Shown here in pieces: positions 8,466-15,314 of a stretch of 21,700 nucleotides of DNA. The translations under genes were made by a program, and so were the position numbers. Numbering within the stretch: the stretch's first letter is position 1; every line of letters begins with the position of its first letter. The stretch covers positions 1-21,700 of the forward strand of contig CAMPGP010000009.1 of assembly GCA_946885545.1 (NCBI GenBank), written 5' to 3'. Below the pieces are notes generated by a model. The model was given only the letters and a program-made list of their open reading frames with translations. It was not told the DNA's origin and did not search any database. This stretch comes from an uncultured Altererythrobacter sp. (GTDB lineage: Bacteria > Pseudomonadota > Alphaproteobacteria > Sphingomonadales > Sphingomonadaceae).

Positions 8466-8599
8466 ACGATCGCCGACCTGCCAGCGGACCCATCTCCTAT
8501 GTCGAATTCTGCACTCGCGGCGCGGACGCGATCGAAGGTTCCCGTTGGCGGGCATCGATGGTATGTAACGCCCGCTCGGGTCGTTGCCAGGAGGACGAA
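8466..8599 (+). promoter_or_regulatory. Leader region of the YcaO-TfuA operon with strong ribosome binding site
   Basis: This 134-base gap follows the SDR gene. It carries AGGAGG at 8589-8594, five bases before the ATG at 8600, the strongest Shine-Dalgarno in this half of the window. A 6-bp inverted repeat, GCGGGC (8548-8553) and GCCCGC (8570-8575) with a 16-base loop, lies just upstream. It could be an operator or a weak transcription stop for the SDR operon. I could not identify a convincing -35/-10 pair. Confidence 0.45.
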
Positions 8600-8884
8600 A
8601 TGGTCTCCAAAGCCGATACCGCGCCAAATCCCAGCGAAGACCCCGAATACTTCGTCGTCGAAGTCGGGCGTGGCGACGACATTCGCTACGCCGTCTGCCG
8701 CCAGACGTTCACGGTCGACGGACGCGAAGGATTGCCCGGCCTCAGCGCGTCTGCGCTGCGGGAGTACTTCGAGAAGCACGCGGTACGCGCGATACCCCTC
8801 CCCACGGCCGATCCCTGCGACGGGGTGAAGACCATGTCGTTCCTCACCCAGTCGGGCGTCAACATCACGATCAACGTCAGGTGA
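8600..8884 (+). CDS. Small 94-residue protein, candidate substrate or partner of YcaO-TfuA
   Basis: I do not recognise this family with certainty. The ATG at 8600 follows a perfect AGGAGG with 5-base spacing, and the stop lies 18 bases before the YcaO-TfuA gene, so the two are almost certainly co-expressed. The N-terminal 17 residues are acidic and Pro/Ser-rich, as in a flexible tail. Residues 18-40 look like beta-strands (FVVEVGRGDDIRYAVCRQTF), 49-62 like an amphipathic helix (SASALREYFEKHAV), and the C-terminus MSFLTQSGVNITINVR like a strand. There are two cysteines, C33 and C73. There is no signal peptide or membrane segment. Possible roles are a RiPP precursor with a long folded leader, a peptide-recognition partner, or the protein modified by the enzyme. 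The helix-containing core is loosely reminiscent of DUF1488-type small proteins, but I would not assert that. Confidence 0.75.
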   Translation: MVSKADTAPNPSEDPEYFVVEVGRGDDIRYAVCRQTFTVDGREGLPGLSASALREYFEKHAVRAIPLPTADPCDGVKTMSFLTQSGVNITINVR

Positions 8885-8902
8885 TCCGCGCGGCGCGCCC
8901 CG

Positions 8903-10834
8903 GTGATCCGGGAATTCCGTAGCCGATCTCTCTTCGAGACCTGGCGGCTGGCTCAAGCCGCGGGGCGCGCCGCGGGCGTCACACGCCTGGGCGACATCAC
9001 GCAATTTTCGGGAACAGGCCTGCCGGTTTTCCAGGCAATTCGCCCCCTTTCGCGCTCGCTTGCCGTATCGCAAGGTAAAGGGGGAAGCGCGATCGCGGCA
9101 CAGGTCTCGGCCCTGCTCGAGGCCGCCGAACTGGCTGTCGCGGAAACCCTCCCGCATCGCGGCATGGCTGCTGCGCTCGCATCGTTCGCCGCGCCGATCC
9201 GCGAATGCTGGTCTGGCCATCGCGATGCGCTGTGTATCGATCTCGACCTCCGGCAGCCGCGTTACTGGCTGGATGGTGCCGACCTGCGGACCGGCGCGCC
9301 GGTCCCGATGCCCTGGGATCTCCTCTCGCTCGACTTCACGCGGACGCCGCTCGAACATCCGGCGACCTCTAATGGCCTCGCGACCGGCAACACGCGCGAC
9401 GAGGCGTTGGTTGCGTCGCTGTGCGAACTCCTCGAGCACCATCACGCGGCCCTGTTCGAGGACCTGTCGCCGGCGGAGAGGCGGGGACTGCAGATCGATG
9501 TCGGGTCTATCGACGATCCGGATCTGGCTATCGTTCTCAGCAAGGTCGTCCGGGCCGGCTTCGTCCCGCGCATGTGGAGCCTCGGCCAGCGAGACGGGAT
9601 CGCATCGATCCACTGCACGCTGTTCCGCGGGGCGGACGAACTGGAGGACCTCCTGCCCGCCGCCGGTTCGGCCTGCCATCCAGATCGGGGGATCGCCGCA
9701 GCGCGCGCGGTACTCGAAGCGGTGCAGGCCCGCGCCGCGCTCGTGGCGGGTTCTCGTGACGATATTGCGCCCTCCGCCTACCGAAACGGGAAGCGACGAT
9801 CGCTCGCCCTGGCCTTTCGCTCGCTCGCGCTTGGCGAAGGCGAATTGCGTTGGCGCGAGGTTCCGCATGCGCGATGTGCGAATACGGCCGGCCAGCTCGA
9901 TCTGCTCCTGCGCCGAATCTTCGCACTGACCCCGCTTCCCGTACTCGCCTTCGAGCACCGAAGTCCGGTGAAGGGTCTTTTCATCGTACATGCGCTCGCG
10001 CCAGGTCTGCGCGACCTGTCGCGCACCCGCGCACGGCATGACGAGGCACTTCCGCCGCAAATCGCGACACGATCCGCGCGAACGGCCAAACTGGTGCTGT
10101 TCGCAGGGCCGAGCATTACCGGCATCGACTTGCCCCAAGGCATAGCACTTCGCCCGCCAGCCGTCTGCGGCGACCTGTCCGAGCTGCTCGACGATCCGCC
10201 CTACGCCGTCGCATTGATCGACGGTTGCTTTGGGCTCGCTCCGACGGTCTGGCACAAGGAGATCCTGGCGTTGATCTCCTCCGGCACCACGGTGATCGGC
10301 GGCGCCAGCCTCGGGGCTCTGCGTGCAGCGGAACTGGCAGACTTCGGGATGCACGGCGTCGGCGCGATATTCGCCGCCTACCGGGTAGGCGCGATCCGTC
10401 GCGACGATGCGGTCATGCTCACGCACGGCCCAGCGGATTTCGGCTACGTTCCGTTCACTATCCCGCTGGTGGATGCCGAATTCGCGCTGCACGGGATGAA
10501 AATCGCCCCGCGCGATCGGCGCATGATGCAGCGCATCGTGCGGACCGTGCATTACACGCTCAGAACATGGGACGTGTGCTGCGAACTTTTCGAGCGCCGT
10601 ACGGGCCGCCCGTTTCCCATCGCGCCGACTGTTCTGGAGGCGGCACCTTCGCTCAAGCGGCTCGACGCGCAGGTCGTGGTCGACATGCTCGCGACGGGAT
10701 CATGGCGAAGGCTGCCCGCCAGCGCCGCGCCCGACCTGCCGATCACGAGCTACTTCGCGCGCCTCCTGGCCAGGTCGGCGCCAGGATTTCTTGCAGGCCG
10801 GACCGTACGAATTCCAGATGTTCGGGCGTGCTGA
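8903..10834 (+). CDS. YcaO-TfuA fusion protein (predicted ATP-dependent backbone thioamidation enzyme)
   Basis: Single chain of 643 residues joining two domains that usually occur as separate proteins. Residues about 10-380 are a YcaO domain: RLGDITQFSGTGLPVFQAIRP (28-48), SLAVSQGKG (52-60), the nucleotide/Mg motif S69-x3-E73-xx-E76, and TSNGLATGNTRDEALVASLCELLE (155-178). Residues about 395-600 are a TfuA domain: LVLFAGPSITGIDLP, RPPAVCGDL, ALIDGCFG, VWHKEIL, GGASLGALRAAEL and FGMHGVGAIFAAYR. YcaO enzymes phosphorylate peptide amide oxygens. TfuA-partnered ones install thioamides, as in methyl-CoM reductase and thioviridamide-type RiPPs, and TfuA is also required for trifolitoxin. The GTG start lacks a clear ribosome binding site; translation is probably coupled to the 94-residue gene ending 18 bases upstream. 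The 3' end overlaps the convergent regulator by 92 bp. No separate dehydrogenase, protease or exporter is adjacent. Confidence 0.93.
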   Translation: MIREFRSRSLFETWRLAQAAGRAAGVTRLGDITQFSGTGLPVFQAIRPLSRSLAVSQGKGGSAIAAQVSALLEAAELAVAETLPHRGMAAALASFAAPIRECWSGHRDALCIDLDLRQPRYWLDGADLRTGAPVPMPWDLLSLDFTRTPLEHPATSNGLATGNTRDEALVASLCELLEHHHAALFEDLSPAERRGLQIDVGSIDDPDLAIVLSKVVRAGFVPRMWSLGQRDGIASIHCTLFRGADELEDLLPAAGSACHPDRGIAAARAVLEAVQARAALVAGSRDDIAPSAYRNGKRRSLALAFRSLALGEGELRWREVPHARCANTAGQLDLLLRRIFALTPLPVLAFEHRSPVKGLFIVHALAPGLRDLSRTRARHDEALPPQIATRSARTAKLVLFAGPSITGIDLPQGIALRPPAVCGDLSELLDDPPYAVALIDGCFGLAPTVWHKEILALISSGTTVIGGASLGALRAAELADFGMHGVGAIFAAYRVGAIRRDDAVMLTHGPADFGYVPFTIPLVDAEFALHGMKIAPRDRRMMQRIVRTVHYTLRTWDVCCELFERRTGRPFPIAPTVLEAAPSLKRLDAQVVVDMLATGSWRRLPASAAPDLPITSYFARLLARSAPGFLAGRTVRIPDVRAC

Positions 10835-12770
10835 GCGGGAGCGTTTCGTCGATCCATTCGACGACTTCGTCCAATCCAGGAGGTGATGCCCCCTGCCATG
10901 CACGCCGGAATCCCTCGGTGAAGCGCTCCGCGACCTTGTCGCGTGCACCTGTGCCCCCGGAACAGCGCGCGAAGTTGGCGATCCGGATCGCATCGTACTG
11001 GAGCCCCGTTTCGCCCGAGACGAGGAAATGGTCTTCCGCAGAAGTGTGCTCGCCCGACAGCGCGAGGATGGCGGCATAGTCGGCGTGATAGTCGCTCGGC
11101 GGGAACGGATTGAGCCGGAACGCCCGCTGCATCGATCGACGCGCTGCCTCGAGTTCGCCGAGATGGCACAGGCCGAAGGCGCATTCGTCGACTATGTCCG
11201 GGTCGAGGTGTTCGCACGAGAGCACTTCGGCGAATTCCTTCGACGCGACCGCGTGCGCTCCTTCGCGCAGGAAACACCACGCGCGCCTGACGCGCACATC
11301 GGCGCGGCTCGGCTCGACCGCCGCGACATAATCCATGTGCTTGCGCGCCCGTTCGCGGAACGACCGGACATCGTGTCCGGCCATCTGTTGCCAAAAGTCG
11401 GTGTTGTACATCCTGACGAGCAGGAGACGGGCGCCGAGGTGGCGCGGATCGCGCTCGATGACGCGCTCGAGAAGCGCCGCCCCGGCCTGCGTCTCGGCCA
11501 GGTTGGAGGCATTGCGGATCATCAGCCGGGCACGCGTGAACGTCGCCCGGTCCGACGCCATCTCGCCTGTCGCGGCGCGCAGCAACCTGTCGAGATGGCG
11601 GTCGATCGCCGGCTTCGCCACGCCCACTGCCTTGGCGACGATTTCCTCCGCCGCCTGGCTTCCATCGACCAGCGCCATGGTTTCCGACCACACCAGCGTC
11701 CGATCGCCGACGTTCGACAGCTGCAGCGTGACCATGACCTGCCCCTCACCCGCAAACGCCTTGCCGCTAAGGAGATAGAGTGCCAGCGAGTCGGTGGATG
11801 CACGCGCGATTTCGTCAAGCTCGGCAGCCTCCACCGCGAGAACCTTGAGCCCCGCCATGCCGCTGAGCGCGACACGGATGGCGTCCACGCAATAGGCGCC
11901 CCGCGCTCCGCTGAGTGCGCACGCGCCTGAAACCTGGAGTGGAGCGACGATAACAAGCGGCAGCAGGTCGCTGATTGCTCCGCTCATGGATTGCTGCGGT
12001 CCAGCGCTTATCGGCGCGCGTTCCGGAGCGCCGCTGGAGAGTTCGCGAAAGAGCGACTGGGTCGTGTCGGACGGCAAGGCGCCGAACTCGTTCCTCAGCT
12101 GGTCGGAGAGCCGGCGATAGCGACGGTGTAGCGCGGCATTGTCGGCCGCTGCGTGATCGAGCCGCATCCCCAGGCGGGCCACCGCCTCGTTGCACGGGTC
12201 GATCCGATCGAGCGACCTCAGGATCGCGCGGGCATCTGTCACGTCATCCGGCCCCACATCCTGGAGTCGCGCGAGGACCGCCTGCAGCACGCATTCGACA
12301 CGGTTGGGCCGCTCGATCGCCAGCCACTCGTCGAACGCGGGCGAAATGTCGGGAAGGTTCTCGAGCAAGGCGCCCGACATGCCTTCGAGCCTTCGCGCCA
12401 GATTCTCGAGGGTGCCGCCGATCGCCGCAGCGAGCACCTGGTCGATATCGCTGCTGACTCTGGCGGCGTCGAGCGCGATCTCGTCGCGGTCGATAGCCAG
12501 AACGCTGGATAGCTCGGGAATGGCGCGCAGTTCGGCGATCGCCTGCCGCAGGCTGGCGCGCGACTGGTCGGGGCCTCGGTCCGTCCATAGAATCTCCGCG
12601 AGGCACTCGCGCGTTGCGCGCTTGCCCGGCGCGAGCACGAGGTAGGCCAGAAGTCCGCGGGTCTTGCGTCCGCGCAAGGCGAGTTCCGAATGGGGGCCTT
12701 CGAGACGGAACGGTCCGAACACCCTGACCGCAAGGTTGGATCGATCGATCTCTGACTCGATATCGGACAT
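10743..12770 (-). CDS. BTAD/SARP-like transcriptional regulator with TPR-like C-terminus
   Basis: Predicted one-component regulator of 675 residues. Residues about 12-100 form an OmpR-type winged helix (LAVRVFGPFRLEGP, KTRGLLAYLVLAPGKRATRECLAEILW, SRASLRQAIAELR). About 105-245 form the bacterial transcriptional activation domain, ending in the characteristic LPSDTTQSLFREL. About 270-390 resemble the TolB/adenylate-cyclase-associated segment that precedes TPRs in such proteins (YLLSGKAF, VMVTLQLSN, TLVWSETM). About 410-640 are helical repeats of TPR type. There are no membrane segments. The start is the ATG at 12770; the ribosome binding site is weak. It converges on the YcaO-TfuA gene with a 92-bp coding overlap, making it the natural candidate regulator of that locus (inference from position). 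The ligand is unknown. Confidence 0.88.
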   Translation of the reverse strand: MSDIESEIDRSNLAVRVFGPFRLEGPHSELALRGRKTRGLLAYLVLAPGKRATRECLAEILWTDRGPDQSRASLRQAIAELRAIPELSSVLAIDRDEIALDAARVSSDIDQVLAAAIGGTLENLARRLEGMSGALLENLPDISPAFDEWLAIERPNRVECVLQAVLARLQDVGPDDVTDARAILRSLDRIDPCNEAVARLGMRLDHAAADNAALHRRYRRLSDQLRNEFGALPSDTTQSLFRELSSGAPERAPISAGPQQSMSGAISDLLPLVIVAPLQVSGACALSGARGAYCVDAIRVALSGMAGLKVLAVEAAELDEIARASTDSLALYLLSGKAFAGEGQVMVTLQLSNVGDRTLVWSETMALVDGSQAAEEIVAKAVGVAKPAIDRHLDRLLRAATGEMASDRATFTRARLMIRNASNLAETQAGAALLERVIERDPRHLGARLLLVRMYNTDFWQQMAGHDVRSFRERARKHMDYVAAVEPSRADVRVRRAWCFLREGAHAVASKEFAEVLSCEHLDPDIVDECAFGLCHLGELEAARRSMQRAFRLNPFPPSDYHADYAAILALSGEHTSAEDHFLVSGETGLQYDAIRIANFARCSGGTGARDKVAERFTEGFRRAWQGASPPGLDEVVEWIDETLPLSTPEHLEFVRSGLQEILAPTWPGGARSSS

Positions 12771-12871
12771 GGCCAGCTCGCGGCAAGAGGATGTCTTCGC
12801 GCGCCCGTTCGACCCGTGCTTTTCGGTTTCGATCGCATCAAACTGCCACTTTCGCGCCAGGAATGCCAGTT

Positions 12872-12898
12872 CGGGGGAGCGGTCCGAGCGCTCCCCCG
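12872..12898 (-). terminator. Strong GC-rich hairpin downstream of the UrcA-family gene
   Basis: CGGGGGAGCG (12872-12881) and CGCTCCCCCG (12889-12898) form a perfect 10-bp stem with a 7-base loop. It lies 26 bases past the stop of the UrcA-family gene and about 100 bases upstream of the regulator start on the same strand. There is no T-tract, so it may act as a weak or Rho-assisted terminator or as an RNA-stabilising 3' end. Confidence 0.5.
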
Positions 12899-12924
12899 TG
12901 ACAACACCGGATTTGTGGGACCGT

Positions 12925-13275
12925 TCACATCGGATCGGCTACCGCAACTTCCGGGCCACCCGATCCCCGGGCGCGGGCAATCGCCACGTCCCGCTGGTTG
13001 TTTGCGCTCCGCAGCGTGTATCTGCGGCACGAATACCAGGCGATCGCCCCGGCAACGCCGACGTCGCGCGCGCAGACCTTCTTCACCGCTGCGCGGATCC
13101 TCCCGTCGAGCGCGTCCTTGCCGGCCTGCGACCGAAGATCGAGGTCGTCGTAGGATATCGTGACCGACGGCGGCCCATCTTGCGCGATGGCCGGGGCCGC
13201 CCCGCCGAGTACGGTGGCGACGGTCGAGGCGAGGATGCCCGCCAGGATGGTCTTGTTGATCTGGTTGATAGTCAT
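12925..13275 (-). CDS. UrcA family secreted protein
   Basis: Small exported protein of 116 residues. The N-terminus is a clear Sec signal peptide with a hydrophobic core (residues 9-25) and a likely cut after A31 (AIA). The mature part starts with VTISYDDLDLRSQAGKDALDGRIRAAVKKVC, the hallmark of the UrcA family, which is common in sphingomonads and has no established function. Two cysteines (in KKVCARD and YSCRRY) could form a disulfide in the periplasm. The ATG at 13275 has GGAG at 13285-13288 with 9-base spacing. It appears to be monocistronic, with a strong hairpin just after its stop. Confidence 0.85.
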   Translation of the reverse strand: MTINQINKTILAGILASTVATVLGGAAPAIAQDGPPSVTISYDDLDLRSQAGKDALDGRIRAAVKKVCARDVGVAGAIAWYSCRRYTLRSANNQRDVAIARARGSGGPEVAVADPM

Positions 13276-13481
13276 TTCGAAGGTCTCCGTGATCCGCCGG
13301 CATCATTGCCGGACACCACCTTCATGAGACTTCGAGCGTGAGCGCCCCCGCGATCCTACCGTGAAAAAATCGTCAAAAATGGCCAGATCGCGCGCACGCG
13401 TTCCAATCGCCACTTCGCCAGCCCGGGGTCCCGCACTGCTTTGGATCCGTCGACCGACCGCCGCAGCAATCGCGTTCGACC

Positions 13482-13661
13482 TCAGAGGTCGACGGGACGC
13501 GGCACGCGCCTGCCCTTGCGACGGCTGGTCAAATGGAAAGCCCCGCAGCGGTCGCAGCGATAATGGCGGAGATACAGTCCCGTCGCGCGCGCCGCCGCCA
13601 GCGCCTCGGCTTCCGACCCGAAGCGCTGCTTGCGCTTGCAGACGCTGAGCCGGGTTCGCAT
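13482..13661 (-). CDS. Small putative zinc-ribbon protein, 59 residues
   Basis: I do not know a named function. The ATG at 13661 opens a 59-residue frame rich in Arg/Lys. It contains C8, then C36-D-R-C39 followed by GAFH with H43. The two cysteines of CxxC plus C8 and H43 could bind zinc, and the basic tail (TSRRKGRRVPR) suggests contact with nucleic acid or ribosome. The start lies six bases after the ancestral stop (13668-13670) of the decayed ABC-F gene, as expected for the second gene of a former operon. The composition looks coding: GSEAEALAAARATG is helical and the ribbon follows. A larger overlapping open frame on the same strand is only the out-of-frame read-through of the ABC-F remnant. 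The gene may now lack its original promoter. Confidence 0.68.
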   Translation of the reverse strand: MRTRLSVCKRKQRFGSEAEALAAARATGLYLRHYRCDRCGAFHLTSRRKGRRVPRPVDL

Positions 13662-13667
13662 GGCCGA

Positions 13668-15210
13668 TCAGGCCCCCACTTTCTCCAGGCTTTCGCTCGC
13701 CCTCGCGCGCCTCGGCCGACACACGTCGATCCTTCTTCGATTTTGGCGCGCGGTCCTTGCGCTGATTGCGGCCCAGCACGAAGTCGATGTAGTCCTCGAT
13801 GCTCCCCGGATATTCGGTAGCGGTTCCGCCATCGACGAGCACCAGACGATCCGCCGTCAGTTCGACCATGTGGCAGTCGTGGCTGATCAGGATGACCGCC
13901 CCCTCGAAGGCGTTGAGCGCCTGCACCAGCGCCTCGCGCGCATCGACGTCGAGGTGGTTGGTCGGCTCGTCCAGAATGAGCAGGTGCGGCGCGTCGCGGG
14001 TGATCAGCGCCAGCGCCAGCCGTGCCCGCTCTCCGCCCGAAAGCTTGCCGATCTTGGTCGTCGCCTTGTGGCCCGAGAAGCCGAAGCGCCCGATTCGCGC
14101 CCTGACGGCGCCAGGCGACGCTTGCTCCATCGCCCGCGTCATATGTTCGAGCGGGGTCCCGTCGGAAGACAGTTCCTCGACCTGATACTGGGTGAAATAG
14201 CCGATCCGCATCTTGCCCGAGGCCCGCATCGCCCCGTCCATCGGCGCGAGCTGGGCGGCGAGAAGCCGGACGAGCGTGGTCTTGCCGTTGCCGTTGCGGC
14301 CCAGCAGCGCGATCCGGTCGTCGGGGTCGATCCGCAAGTTCAGGCGCTGCAGGATCGGCGACGCACCGTAACCCACCGCCGCCAGATCGAGCGTGATCAG
14401 CGGTGGACGCATCACGTCGGGGTTCGGAAAGTCGAAGCTGAGGCTGGGATCTTCCATGAGCGCGGCGATCGGCTGCATCTTGGCGAGCATCTTGGCACGC
14501 GACTGGGCCTGCTTGGCAGTCGAGGCGCGGGCGCTGTTGCGCGCGACATATTCCTGCAAGCGGGCTCGTTGCGCGTCCTGCGCGGCCTTGGCAGCGGCAA
14601 GCTGCGCGGCGCGCTCGGCCCGCTGGACTTCGAACGCGTCGTAGCCGCCGGGATAGAGCGTCAGTTTGCCATCCTGAAGGTGCAGTATCCCGGTGACGAC
14701 ATTGTTGAGCAGGTCGTGCTCATGACTGATGACGATCTGCGTGCCCCGATAATTCTTCTTGAGAAGCTTTCGAGCCACAGCGTCGCCTCGAGATCGAGGT
14801 GGTTGGAAGGCTCGTCCAGCAGCAGCACGTCGGGCGCGGAGAGCAGCAGCGCGCCGAGCGCGACACGCATCTTCCAGCCGCCGGAAAAGCTGTCGAGGGG
14901 CTGCGCCTGCATTGCTTCTCGTCGAAGCCCAGACCGGTAAGGATGATCGCCGCCCGCGATGGCGCGGCGTAGGCATCGATCGCGAGGAGCCGTTCGTGGA
15001 TGTCGCCGAGCAGGTTCGTGTCGGTGCATGTCTCCGCTTACTCGAGCAAGCGCGCACGCTCGACGTCACCCGCCAGCACCGCATCGAAGGGCGTGATCTG
15101 GCCGCTGGGCGCTTCCTGCGCGATATAGCCAGCCCGCGCGCGACGGGGCATCTCGATCGAACCCTGGTCCGGATCGAGCTCGCCGGTCAGTGCCTTCATC
15201 AAGGTGGACT
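13668..15210 (-). pseudogene. Decayed ABC-F family ATPase (Uup/YheS/EttA-like)
   Basis: Remnant of a two-ATPase ABC-F protein, a family acting on ribosomes. The second ATPase half is intact: GRNGNGKTT, LSGGERARLALAL, LLILDEPTNHLD, LISHD. The first half is broken. Homology starts only at STLMKALTGELDPDQGSIEMPRRAR (codons from about 15210), so the N-terminus and first Walker A glycines are gone. A TAA stop is at 15038-15040. A frameshift near 14914-14922 is needed to reach [16 protein letters not shown] and [21 protein letters not shown], and another near 14755-14770 to enter the frame with [18 protein letters not shown]. At the 3' end the family coiled coil is missing: SKKDRRVSAEARE runs out of frame, while another frame ends ASESLEKVGA at the 13668 stop, which looks like the authentic C-terminus after an internal deletion. 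At least five lesions argue for true decay. Confidence 0.85.
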
Positions 15211-15314
15211 GATACGAGACGGCGTCCGGGCAGCCCTTTCGCGGTTTGTGGATTGATCGCGACGAGGCTCCGCGGCTAGGCAGCGACAGAGATCTCCACG
15301 AAAGCGCGTGCACC
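15211..15314. other. Spacer between ABC-F remnant and hybrid kinase gene
   Basis: This 104-base stretch begins where ABC-F similarity stops and ends at the chosen start of the kinase gene, so it must contain the deletion scar and the promoter of the signalling operon. I could not pick a convincing promoter or ribosome binding site. An open frame in register with the kinase extends back to a TTG at 15246 but gives no family-like sequence. Confidence 0.4.

Noticed and set aside
8393..10552. Long minus-strand frame opposite the small protein and YcaO-TfuA (719 codons)
   Set aside because: No recognisable motifs; low-complexity basic composition; plus strand encodes clear YcaO and TfuA motifs.
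12771..13481. Possible CRISPR or tandem repeats around the GC-rich hairpin
   Set aside because: Only one inverted repeat is present; no regularly spaced repeats were found anywhere in the window.
13303..13667. C-terminal extension of the ABC-F frame to 13303
   Set aside because: Out-of-frame read-through over the 59-residue zinc-ribbon gene; no family similarity.
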